NCBI GenBank assembly: GCA_009746045.1
Contig: RPFO01000480.1
Coordinates: forward strand, 1-64,000
From: Mesostigma viride
Taxonomy: Eukaryota > Streptophyta > Mesostigmatophyceae > Mesostigmatales > Mesostigmataceae
DNA length: 64,000 nt
Reading direction: 5' to 3'
The translations under genes were made by a program, and so were the position numbers. Numbering within the stretch: the stretch's first letter is position 1; each line of letters begins with the position of its first letter. Below the pieces are notes generated by a model. That model had not been told where the DNA came from. It worked only from the letters and a program-made list of their open reading frames with translations, and searched no databases. Positions 1 through 12,300 of the stretch are shown in pieces.

Positions 1-186
1 CCCACGCTCCTAGTGTTATGCCATGCTCACATGGGTCTTATTGCACCCACAGATTGCCGGATCGTTGGCGTGTCCGTTTAGCTAGCGTTCCCGAATGCAG
101 CTGTGGCATGCCTTAGGCATGACTGGGGGTCTCTGCCCTTTCTCCTGTTGTGCACACACAGGGATTAAAAGCACTTCGGTGCTCCG

Positions 187-211
187 TTAATTAATTAATT
201 AATTAATTAAT
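187..211. repeat. (TTAA)n microsatellite
   Basis: About six tandem copies of TTAA. The surrounding 1-1394 is AT-rich with more TTAATTAA-like patches (for example near 275 and 640). Confidence 0.9.
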
Positions 212-1394
212 CGGGGTTAGCTAATGCTCCTTGACTCCCTAATGGGGGCATGAGTTTAATAAATGAATTAAGTAGTTAGTTAATTAATGAGGTTGATTCA
301 GATGAGGTCTGTGCTGGTTCCTTGTGGACTGGCCAGCCAGGGAGATATCTTCTTACATGGTCAGGCCCTTGCCGACCATGTAAGAACCTGTTAGGCGACG
401 CAGTGGCCAGCATTGGACATACCGCCATATGTTTGTCTCCGCGATATATGATTTTAGCTGACATGCAGAGCACAGACACTGTTGGCGTCATCCGCTCAAC
501 CCCTCTTATTCAGACATGGGACCTCGGATGTGTAGGATTAGTAGCGTTGCCCAGGCGGACATTGTCAAAGACTACGACCCCCCAGTTGTGGGTCCTAGGA
601 AATTTAACAAGCATGATTGTCTCCTTGTTGATAGGCATTAATTAATCCTTGATGATAGGCATTGCTTGCGTGCAAGATTAGCTCGAGGCCCATATTTTAG
701 ACTACTAGCTGAGCTGTGGACATACATGTTGTTATTGACGTCTTGACGGATATTGACGTCTTGGGGTGACTTCCACTATATCTTCTTTGGGGAATTCAGA
801 GATCCCGGTCCCCCAACATGGACATGAGACTAATTAAAATCAATTAATCAATGTCATGAATAGAGCGCGTTCATGACGTTCAGTCATGAACAGAGCCCTA
901 ACCTTAAACACATAAGAAAACAATTATGGCGGGCCATGTGACTTGGAATGTAAGAAGCTTAGCCCCCAAACATATTGTTGTCTCACGTAATGAATCACTT
1001 GCTGATCAACAAATCGATGGTTATCTCATAGGCACAATGTACCTCTGACCATCATTGCTGGCCCATGCATGCATGCACCAATGGCAGCCTACATGACACA
1101 TACATCGCTTATTTGCCATGTAAAAAATGCGACAAAGTGTCCATATAGGTACTCATAGATTAGCACAAATTCCTTAGCACGATGTGGACAACTTTACTTA
1201 ACGGTGAAAGCCTGTCTCGCCCTTATTGCCTTGAGGGTTCCCGGCGATAGGTCCTGTCTGTTGGTCGACATTTTTCTTTTGCAGCTGGCCATCGTCGGTA
1301 GGTATGAATGATCTCGATGCTAGCAATTACGATGATGATACCCGAGGTAGTCTATACCTGGGATCGAGAGCTTCTTCTTGTATGGCAATGCCGG
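212..1394. other. Intergenic DNA, no gene recognised
   Basis: No open frame with coding character was found. The longest frame (322-645, 107 codons) has no recognisable domain, no splice context and unremarkable composition, so I treat it as chance. No RNA gene was recognised. Confidence 0.6.
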
Positions 1395-1398
1395 CAGG

Positions 1399-1430
1399 GC
1401 GATGACGGTGACGGCCGTCACCGTCATCGC
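1399..1430. repeat. Perfect 32-bp palindrome
   Basis: The left half GCGATGACGGTGACGG is followed directly by its reverse complement, with no spacer. It lies inside the GC block of the first tandem unit. Confidence 0.9.
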
Positions 1431-1674
1431 TCTCGACGGGCGTGATGAAAAGTACCTGGTTGATAGGCGGCAGCTATTCACAATATAGGCCGTTTTTTAT
1501 TACTCCGAATAAAGAGTTAAGAGGTTGGCCCTCGGCAGGGCGATGACGGGGCGCTGACGGGGCGATGACGGGGCGATGACGGGGCGTTCACGCGCGTGAT
1601 TAATAGAACCTGTTTGATAGGCAGCGGCTATTGGTAATATACTTTGTTGATTAAGAGAAGAGTTTAGATGTTGG

Positions 1675-1726
1675 CCCGTCGAGGGCGATGACGGTGACGA
1701 GCGTCACCGTCATCGCCCTCGACGGG
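1675..1726. repeat. 52-bp inverted repeat, 25-bp arms with 2-bp centre
   Basis: The left arm begins CCCGTCGAGGGCGATGACGG and is perfectly repeated in inverse orientation after the dinucleotide AG. It is a longer version of the palindrome at 1399, in the third tandem unit. Confidence 0.9.
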
Positions 1727-1927
1727 CGTGATGAAAAGCCCATGTTTTATATGCGGTAGCTATTGGTAGTCCGTAGTATATAGGTCGTTGACTATCACTC
1801 CGAATAAAGAGTTAACAGGTTAAGGCCCTCGGCCGGGCGATGACGGGGCGATGACGGGGCGTTGACGCTCGTGATGAATAGGACCTGTTTGATAGGCGGC
1901 GGCTATTGCTAATATATAGGTCGGATA

Positions 1928-2536
1928 TTTGTGTACCACCCCCTCCTTCCCGCGGCAGGTACGCAGCGACCCGCTGTTGTCCTGGCTGCAATTGTGTATC
2001 ACTTGTACGGTATTTGTGTATCACTTGTACGGTATTTGTGTATCACTTGTCCTCCTTCCCGCGGCAGGTACGCAGCGACCCGCTGTTGTCCTGGCTGCAA
2101 TTGTGTATCACTTGTACGGTATTTGTGTATCACTTGTACGGTATTTGTGTATCACTTGTCCTCCTTCCCACGGCAGGTACGCAGCGACCCGCTGTTGTCC
2201 TGGCTGCAATTGTGTATTACTTGTACGGTATTTGTGTATCACTTGTCCTCCTTCCCACGGCAGGTACGCAGCGACCCGCTGTTGTCCTGGCTGCAATTGT
2301 GTATCACTTGTACGGTATTTGTGTATCACTTGTACGGTATTTGTGTATCACTTGTCCTCCTTCCCACGGCAGGTACGCAGCGACCCGCTGTTGTCCTGGC
2401 TGCAATTGTGTATCACTTGTACGGTATTTGTGTACCACCCCCCTCCTTCCCACGGCAGGTACGCAGCGCCCGGCTGTTGTCCTGGCTGCAGTTGTGTACC
2501 ACCTGTACGGTATTTGTGTACCACCACCCTCCATGG
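1928..2536. repeat. Composite tandem repeat, 22-bp and about 60-bp modules
   Basis: Two modules alternate. A 22-bp module (ACGGTATTTGTGTATCACTTGT) occurs one or two times in a row. A roughly 60-bp module begins CCTCCTTCCCRCGGCAGG and contains GCAGCGACCCGCTGTTGTCC. About seven long modules are present. All forward frames are open through the array, giving long spurious reading frames, so openness here is not evidence of coding. Confidence 0.9.
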
Positions 2537-3709
<1,173 letters not shown>

Positions 3710-3864
3710 TCCCACCCCCGCTCTCTTGTCCCTCCCGCACCCCTCCTCTCTCTTTCCCTTTTCCTTGGCTGTTGAGAAGGACTGGGGTGAAAACTCCAGA
3801 CCGTTGGTGGCTGCCTTCAAGCAGGAAGTTTCAAGGATCAACAAGTTTTTGTGAGCTGTCTGAT

Positions 3865-4316
3865 ATGGTCACTGCTGCGACAAAGGTGAGTTATCTTGTT
3901 TTTCATGTAATTTTTTTGCTGTAGCTAGGTAAGCCGGCCATTTTGTACTCCCCTTTCTTTTGCTCTCACGATTTATTCTTGTTGTGGTTTATATGGTCCC
4001 GTTAAGTGGCATGCATTATCATTATCCACATTAGTGTGAGAAACCATCCGCAGTGTTGTAGCTTGCATCTATAACAACAGTTTTTGCTGCCGCCGCCACT
4101 GCTATTACCAACATTAAGTCATTCTTGCTTTCTAAGCACTCTTTTTCCTCTTAGGCTGTTGGTTGGGATACCAGCCACCCTTGCACGCATAAATTCAAGC
4201 ACCGGGTGCATGTGAAAACACAACCAAGGCAAGAATGTCCCCCTCTCGCAATATCCCACCCACGCAACGCACCCAATGCAGCAAGAATGGGACCACCTTG
4301 TTGCCATGAGCTCTAG
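3865..4316 (+). CDS. Weak candidate two-exon small gene (60 codons)
   Basis: An ATG at 3865 is followed after seven codons by a strong 5' splice site (AAG|GTGAGT, donor at 3886). A pyrimidine-rich tract ending CTCTTAG gives a strong acceptor at 4151-4154. Joining 3865-3885 to 4155-4316 keeps phase 0 and runs to a TAG at 4314-4316. The product would be about 60 residues with no family I recognise. An alternative is that this is the 5' end of a longer gene continuing into the Lys/Gly-rich frame at 4432-4731 through another intron. Support is limited to splice-site quality. RNA evidence is absent. Confidence 0.22.
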
Positions 4317-4431
4317 CACCGTTGCCACCCCTAGCTTTCTACTGTTCCCGTCCATCCTTATTTACACTGGCTGCTTTGCTTGCATTTCTGGCTCAGTGCC
4401 AGTTTGCACTTGCTAGCTTGCTAAGACAATA

Positions 4432-4830
4432 ATGCAGCTTGCAAACGGCAAGGGCAAGCACCCGGGTAAGAGCAAAGGCAACCGCACGAGCAAAGGAAAG
4501 GGAAACTGGAAGAGCAAGCACAAGGCCAAGGAAAGGACAAAGGCACTTGTGCTTGCCAAAAGGGCAGGCTCAAGGGAAATGACAAGGGCAAGGGCAGGGG
4601 CAGGCACAAGGGAAGCGGATAAGGGCAAGGGCAGGCGCAAGGGAAAGAGATTAGGACAAGTCAAGCACGAGGGAACGGACAAGGGCAAGGGCAGGCACAA
4701 GGGAAAAGATGAAGACAAGGGCAGGCACTAGGGAAAGGATGAGGGCAACGGCAAACACTGGGGATCAAAGGATAGGGGCAAGGGCAGATGCTAGGGTAAC
4801 AGTTAGGGCAAAGGCAGGCACAAGAGAAGA
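4432..4830 (+). repeat. Degenerate purine-rich minisatellite (AAGGGCAAGGGCAGGCACAAG-like)
   Basis: Hexamer-like units (AAGGGC, AGGCAC, AAGGGA) are imperfectly repeated. The frame 4432-4731 is open and would encode a Lys/Gly/Arg-rich, highly basic 99-residue peptide, but this composition follows directly from the repeat. It could be a low-complexity exon of the candidate gene just upstream. I cannot decide. Confidence 0.6.
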
Positions 4831-5050
4831 ATAAGGGGCCGTGAAGTATAAGTGGAAATGCGGGTGGCGACATGGGGTTCGATCGGGCCTGCTGATGCAA
4901 ATGCAGATTTCAACTGCAGTGACAAACACAAGCGTAGACATAGGCAACGACAAATTCCTTGCATGTGTGCCTTGCTCTTCACCGGCTGGCTCGTTTGCTA
5001 GTTGTCTAACAGTTTCTACCGATAAACATCACTTGCCATTGTAAGGTCTG

Positions 5051-5300
5051 CCTTGCTGCCGTGCTAGTGGGTAGCTGGGTGATCGTGCTTGTTCCTTGTC
5101 AAGGGAGGGATGCATGTGGAGTAGGTGGGTGGGTGTGCTTGTTCCTTGCCAAGGAAGGGATGCACAAAGGTTAGATAGGTGCACGTGCTTGTTTCTTGTC
5201 AAGGGAGGGACGCACAAAGGGTAGGTGGGGGCACATGGTTGTGCCTCGTCAAGGGCGGGATGCACGAAGGGTAGGTGGGGGCATGTGGTTGGTCCTTGTC
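5051..5300. repeat. Five tandem copies of a 50-bp minisatellite
   Basis: The period is exactly 50: the motif GTTCCTTGTC (or a variant) ends at 5100, 5150, 5200, 5250 and 5300. Copies share AAGGGAGGGATGCAC and GTAGGTGGGGGCA. Divergence between copies is modest. Confidence 0.92.
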
Positions 5301-5451
5301 TTTTCACCGCCCAAGCGATGGCGATGTAGCATGCATTATACATTTATTCGTGCATTAAAAATCACTTTCCTTACAAGCGGCCTTAGCCGACTCCATCTGC
5401 CGTTGCCATTTCTCCGTATTGCATTGTCCGGACACGGTTTTTGTGTCGCAG

Positions 5452-5689
5452 GTCTTCCCCCGTAAAGGCACAAGCTGCCTGCGCGCGGAATTATGTGCAG
5501 ACACCTCGGTTTCCAACACGACGGCTTCCCGCACATATCGAGCTCTGGATGTACAACATCTTCCCCCGGCGCACTTGCTCCCGGATGGAGCTTCTGTGCG
5601 GTGCCGACATCCCCGGAGCTGTCCTAAGCACCGCATGGAAACAGTATTTCAAGCCACGAAGAGAAGCCACGAATTTGATATTGACTTGA
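5452..5689 (+). other. Weak candidate terminal exon
   Basis: A pyrimidine-rich stretch ending TTTTTGTGTCGCAG precedes an open frame from 5452 to a stop at 5687-5689. The predicted peptide (about 78 residues, starting SSPVKAQ, ending EATNLILT) is basic with several Trp and Cys, not low-complexity, and is followed by AT-rich DNA with AATAATGAAAT-like poly(A) signals near 5769. No family is recognised. It could be the last exon of a gene spanning 3.9-5.7 kb, or chance. Confidence 0.2.
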
Positions 5690-6014
5690 TATTGTCGTCA
5701 GAAGACTTGATATGCTATTTTCTGTGAAGGCGTTGGATTTTTGTGCATGACATGTAATCCTGCATTTAATAATGAAATTTTTTATGAAATAGGAACTCGT
5801 CTTGCATGAGCCTTGCTGCAAATGCCATTCATTTTTTTCCCCCGGGTAAATGGGTGTTAGGGGTTAGGTTGACCGAAATGATAAGTGAAATCAAAGTGAA
5901 ATTCTGATAAGTGACATGCGTACTGCAATTCAGAACGACATAGCGACATGATTGTAGTACCGGTAGTGTACGCGAGAAGCATACGACGTCGTAACCTACG
6001 GGACCGAGTACCGG

Positions 6015-6186
6015 GATCGTAAATTACCAACTCGTAAATTACTACCTCGCAAATTACTACCTCGTACCTTACTACCTCGTAAATTACTACCTCGTACATT
6101 ACTACCTCGTACATTACTACCTCGTAAATTACTACCTCGTAAATTACTACCTCGTAAATTACTACCTCGTAAATTACGACGTCGGA
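6015..6186. repeat. 15-bp minisatellite (CTCGTAAATTACTAC)n
   Basis: About eleven copies with single-base variants (AAATTA, ACATTA, ACCTTA). Related single copies continue to about 6290, ending 40 bp before the satellite array starts. Confidence 0.95.
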
Positions 6187-6328
6187 TCTTACCTCGGATC
6201 TAACTCGTAGCTTACGAGAAAGATCCGAACTCTTATACAAACGGTAAGAGTAGTCTGTGCCGTAAATTACCACCTCGTAATTTACGCCTCGGATCCTTTT
6301 TACTACCCTCGGACGAAAAGTATAGTGG

Positions 6329-9300
6329 TGTGCCAGCCGGTAGCAAACTGGGCCAAGCTGCCACGGAATGGCGGTACCGCCTGCCGTCCGGCACTTTGAA
6401 GCCCGCCGGTGCTATAATTCCTATCGTCCACGCATGTTTTCCCCTGCCTCAAACCGCACGTTGCATTTAAATCTGGAGCCCAAAATTCACTGAAAACGTG
6501 TGCCAGCCGGTAGCAAACTGGGCCAAGCTGCCACGGAGTGGTGGTACCGCCTGCCGTCCGGCACTTTGAAGCCCGCCGGTGCTATAATTCCTATCGTCCA
6601 CGCATGTTTTCCCCTGCCTCAAACCGCACGTTGCATTTAAATCTGGAGCCCAAAATTCACTGAAAACGTGTGCCAGCCGGTAGCAAACTGGGCCAAGCTG
6701 CCACGGAATGGTGGTACCGCCTGCCGTCCGGCACTTTGAAGCCCGCCGGTGCTATAATTCCTATCGTCCACGCATGTTTTCCCCTGCCTCAAACCGCACG
6801 TTGCATTTAAATCTGGAGCCCAAAATTCACTGAAAACGTGTGCCAGCCGGTAGCAAACTGGGCCAAGCTGCCACGGAATGGTGGTACCGCCTGCCGTCCG
6901 GCACTTTGAAGCCCGCCGGTGCTATAATTCCTATCGTCCACGCATGTTTTCCCCTGCCTCAAACCGCACGTTGCATTTAAATCTGGAGCCCAAAATTCAC
7001 TGAAAACGTGTGCCAGCCGGTAGCAAACTGGGCCAAGCTGCCACGGAATGGTGGTACCGCCTGCCGTCCGGCACTTTGAAGCCCGCCGGTGCTATAATTC
7101 CTATCGTCCACGCATGTTTTCCCCTGCCTCAAACCGCACGTTGCATTTAAATCTGGAGCCCAAAATTCACTGAAAACGTGTGCCAGCCGGTAGCAAACTG
7201 GGCCAAGCTGCCACGGAATGGTGGTACCGCCTGCCGTCCGGCACTTTGAAGCCCGCCGGTGCTATAATTCCTATCGTCCACGCATGTTTTCCCCTGCCTC
7301 AAACCGCACGTTGCATTTAAATCTGGAGCCCAAAATTCACTGAAAACGTGTGCCAGCCGGTAGCAAACTGGGCCAAGCTGCCACGGAATGGTGGTACCGC
7401 CTGCCGTCCGGCACTTTGAAGCCCGCCGGTGCTATAATTCCTATCGTCCACGCATGTTTTCCCCTGCCTCAAACCGCACGTTGCATTTAAATCTGGAGCC
7501 CAAAATTCACTGAAAACGTGTGCCAGCCGGTAGCAAACTGGGCCAAGCTGCCACGGAATGGTGGTACCGCCTGCCGTCCGGCACTTTGAAGCCCGCCGGT
7601 GCTATAATTCCTATCGTCCACGCATGTTTTCCCCTGCCTCAAACCGCACGTTGCATTTAAATCTGGAGCCCAAAATTCACTGAAAACGTGTGCCAGCCGG
7701 TAGCAAACTGGGCCAAGCTGCCACGGAATGGTGGTACCGCCTGCCGTCCGGCACTTTGAAGCCCGCCGGTGCTATAATTCCTATCGTCCACGCATGTTTT
7801 CCCCTGCCTCAAACCGCACGTTGCATTTAAATCTGGAGCCCAAAATTCACTGAAAACGTGTGCCAGCCGGTAGCAAACTGGGCCAAGCTGCCACGGAATG
7901 GTGGTACCGCCTGCCGTCCGGCACTTTGAAGCCCGCCGGTGCTATAATTCCTATCGTCCACGCATGTTTTCCCCTGCCTCAAACCGCACGTTGCATTTAA
8001 ATCTGGAGCCCAAAATTCACTGAAAACGTGTGCCAGCCGGTAGCAAACTGGGCCAAGCTGCCACGGAATGGTGGTACCGCCTGCCGTCCGGCACTTTGAA
8101 GCCCGCCGGTGCTATAATTCCTATCGTCCACGCATGTTTTCCCCTGCCTCAAACCGCACGTTGCATTTAAATCTGGAGCCCAAAATTCACTGAAAACGTG
8201 TGCCAGCCGGTAGCAAACTGGGCCAAGCTGCCACGGAATGGTGGTACCGCCTGCCGTCCGGCACTTTGAAGCCCGCCGGTGCTATAATTCCTATCGTCCA
8301 CGCATGTTTTCCCCTGCCTCAAACCGCACGTTGCATTTAAATCTGGAGCCCAAAATTCACTGAAAACGTGTGCCAGCCGGTAGCAAACTGGGCCAAGCTG
8401 CCACGGAATGGTGGTACCGCCTGCCGTCCGGCACTTTGAAGCCCGCCGGTGCTATAATTCCTATCGTCCACGCATGTTTTCCCCTGCCTCAAACCGCACG
8501 TTGCATTTAAATCTGGAGCCCAAAATTCACTGAAAACGTGTGCCAGCCGGTAGCAAACTGGGCCAAGCTGCCACGGAATGGTGGTACCGCCTGCCGTCCG
8601 GCACTTTGAAGCCCGCCGGTGCTATAATTCCTATCGTCCACGCATGTTTTCCCCTGCCTCAAACCGCACGTTGCATTTAAATCTGGAGCCCAAAATTCAC
8701 TGAAAACGTGTGCCAGCCGGTAGCAAACTGGGCCAAGCTGCCACGGAATGGTGGTACCGCCTGCCGTCCGGCACTTTGAAGCCCGCCGGTGCTATAATTC
8801 CTATCGTCCACGCATGTTTTCCCCTGCCTCAAACCGCACGTTGCATTTAAATCTGGAGCCCAAAATTCACTGAAAACGTGTGCCAGCCGGTAGCAAACTG
8901 GGCCAAGCTGCCACGGAATGGTGGTACCGCCTGCCGTCCGGCACTTTGAAGCCCGCCGGTGCTATAATTCCTATCGTCCACGCATGTTTTCCCCTGCCTC
9001 AAACCGCACGTTGCATTTAAATCTGGAGCCCAAAATTCACTGAAAACGTGTGCCAGCCGGTAGCAAACTGGGCCAAGCTGCCACGGAATGGTGGTACCGC
9101 CTGCCGTCCGGCACTTTGAAGCCCGCCGGTGCTATAATTCCTATCGTCCACGCATGTTTTCCCCTGCCTCAAACCGCACGTTGCATTTAAATCTGGAGCC
9201 CAAAATTCACTGAAAACGTGTGCCAGCCGGTAGCAAACTGGGCCAAGCTGCCACGGAATGGTGGTACCGCCTGCCGTCCGGCACTTTGAAGCCCGCCGGT

Positions 9301-12300
9301 GCTATAATTCCTATCGTCCACGCATGTTTTCCCCTGCCTCAAACCGCACGTTGCATTTAAATCTGGAGCCCAAAATTCACTGAAAACGTGTGCCAGCCGG
9401 TAGCAAACTGGGCCAAGCTGCCACGGAATGGTGGTACCGCCTGCCGTCCGGCACTTTGAAGCCCGCCGGTGCTATAATTCCTATCGTCCACGCATGTTTT
9501 CCCCTGCCTCAAACCGCACGTTGCATTTAAATCTGGAGCCCAAAATTCACTGAAAACGTGTGCCAGCCGGTAGCAAACTGGGCCAAGCTGCCACGGAATG
9601 GTGGTACCGCCTGCCGTCCGGCACTTTGAAGCCCGCCGGTGCTATAATTCCTATCGTCCACGCATGTTTTCCCCTGCCTCAAACCGCACGTTGCATTTAA
9701 ATCTGGAGCCCAAAATTCACTGAAAACGTGTGCCAGCCGGTAGCAAACTGGGCCAAGCTGCCACGGAATGGTGGTACCGCCTGCCGTCCGGCACTTTGAA
9801 GCCCGCCGGTGCTATAATTCCTATCGTCCACGCATGTTTTCCCCTGCCTCAAACCGCACGTTGCATTTAAATCTGGAGCCCAAAATTCACTGAAAACGTG
9901 TGCCAGCCGGTAGCAAACTGGGCCAAGCTGCCACGGAATGGTGGTACCGCCTGCCGTCCGGCACTTTGAAGCCCGCCGGTGCTATAATTCCTATCGTCCA
10001 CGCATGTTTTCCCCTGCCTCAAACCGCACGTTGCATTTAAATCTGGAGCCCAAAATTCACTGAAAACGTGTGCCAGCCGGTAGCAAACTGGGCCAAGCTG
10101 CCACGGAATGGTGGTACCGCCTGCCGTCCGGCACTTTGAAGCCCGCCGGTGCTATAATTCCTATCGTCCACGCATGTTTTCCCCTGCCTCAAACCGCACG
10201 TTGCATTTAAATCTGGAGCCCAAAATTCACTGAAAACGTGTGCCAGCCGGTAGCAAACTGGGCCAAGCTGCCACGGAATGGTGGTACCGCCTGCCGTCCG
10301 GCACTTTGAAGCCCGCCGGTGCTATAATTCCTATCGTCCACGCATGTTTTCCCCTGCCTCAAACCGCACGTTGCATTTAAATCTGGAGCCCAAAATTCAC
10401 TGAAAACGTGTGCCAGCCGGTAGCAAACTGGGCCAAGCTGCCACGGAATGGTGGTACCGCCTGCCGTCCGGCACTTTGAAGCCCGCCGGTGCTATAATTC
10501 CTATCGTCCACGCATGTTTTCCCCTGCCTCAAACCGCACGTTGCATTTAAATCTGGAGCCCAAAATTCACTGAAAACGTGTGCCAGCCGGTAGCAAACTG
10601 GGCCAAGCTGCCACGGAATGGTGGTACCGCCTGCCGTCCGGCACTTTGAAGCCCGCCGGTGCTATAATTCCTATCGTCCACGCATGTTTTCCCCTGCCTC
10701 AAACCGCACGTTGCATTTAAATCTGGAGCCCAAAATTCACTGAAAACGTGTGCCAGCCGGTAGCAAACTGGGCCAAGCTGCCACGGAATGGTGGTACCGC
10801 CTGCCGTCCGGCACTTTGAAGCCCGCCGGTGCTATAATTCCTATCGTCCACGCATGTTTTCCCCTGCCTCAAACCGCACGTTGCATTTAAATCTGGAGCC
10901 CAAAATTCACTGAAAACGTGTGCCAGCCGGTAGCAAACTGGGCCAAGCTGCCACGGAATGGTGGTACCGCCTGCCGTCCGGCACTTTGAAGCCCGCCGGT
11001 GCTATAATTCCTATCGTCCACGCATGTTTTCCCCTGCCTCAAACCGCACGTTGCATTTAAATCTGGAGCCCAAAATTCACTGAAAACGTGTGCCAGCCGG
11101 TAGCAAACTGGGCCAAGCTGCCACGGAATGGTGGTACCGCCTGCCGTCCGGCACTTTGAAGCCCGCCGGTGCTATAATTCCTATCGTCCACGCATGTTTT
11201 CCCCTGCCTCAAACCGCACGTTGCATTTAAATCTGGAGCCCAAAATTCACTGAAAACGTGTGCCAGCCGGTAGCAAACTGGGCCAAGCTGCCACGGAATG
11301 GTGGTACCGCCTGCCGTCCGGCACTTTGAAGCCCGCCGGTGCTATAATTCCTATCGTCCACGCATGTTTTCCCCTGCCTCAAACCGCACGTTGCATTTAA
11401 ATCTGGAGCCCAAAATTCACTGAAAACGTGTGCCAGCCGGTAGCAAACTGGGCCAAGCTGCCACGGAATGGTGGTACCGCCTGCCGTCCGGCACTTTGAA
11501 GCCCGCCGGTGCTATAATTCCTATCGTCCACGCATGTTTTCCCCTGCCTCAAACCGCACGTTGCATTTAAATCTGGAGCCCAAAATTCACTGAAAACGTG
11601 TGCCAGCCGGTAGCAAACTGGGCCAAGCTGCCACGGAATGGTGGTACCGCCTGCCGTCCGGCACTTTGAAGCCCGCCGGTGCTATAATTCCTATCGTCCA
11701 CGCATGTTTTCCCCTGCCTCAAACCGCACGTTGCATTTAAATCTGGAGCCCAAAATTCACTGAAAACGTGTGCCAGCCGGTAGCAAACTGGGCCAAGCTG
11801 CCACGGAATGGTGGTACCGCCTGCCGTCCGGCACTTTGAAGCCCGCCGGTGCTATAATTCCTATCGTCCACGCATGTTTTCCCCTGCCTCAAACCGCACG
11901 TTGCATTTAAATCTGGAGCCCAAAATTCACTGAAAACGTGTGCCAGCCGGTAGCAAACTGGGCCAAGCTGCCACGGAATGGTGGTACCGCCTGCCGTCCG
12001 GCACTTTGAAGCCCGCCGGTGCTATAATTCCTATCGTCCACGCATGTTTTCCCCTGCCTCAAACCGCACGTTGCATTTAAATCTGGAGCCCAAAATTCAC
12101 TGAAAACGTGTGCCAGCCGGTAGCAAACTGGGCCAAGCTGCCACGGAATGGTGGTACCGCCTGCCGTCCGGCACTTTGAAGCCCGCCGGTGCTATAATTC
12201 CTATCGTCCACGCATGTTTTCCCCTGCCTCAAACCGCACGTTGCATTTAAATCTGGAGCCCAAAATTCACTGAAAACGTGTGCCAGCCGGTAGCAAACTG

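Larger units (their letters stand above)
1395..1930. repeat. Four degenerate tandem units of about 140-150 bp containing GATGACGGGGC runs
   Basis: Each unit has a 'GCGTGATGAAAAG / GCGTGATTAATAG' type block, then 'TTGATAGGCGGC.GCTATT', then 'ACTCCGAATAAAGAGTTAA', then a GC-rich block built from GATGACGG. Unit starts lie near 1440, 1588, 1726 and 1868. Units alternate between a palindromic GC block and a simple run of GATGACGGGGC, so the array has expanded and diverged several times. Confidence 0.75.

Noticed and set aside
322-645. 107-codon frame near the left end
   Set aside because: No domain, composition or splice context supports it. It is likely chance.
6329-6498. tRNA-derived origin of the satellite (A-box-like TAGCAAACTGGG, weak B-box-like ACTTTGAAGCCC)
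   Set aside because: The first has one mismatch to the A box, but the second fits poorly and no cloverleaf can be drawn, so a tRNA origin is not supported.
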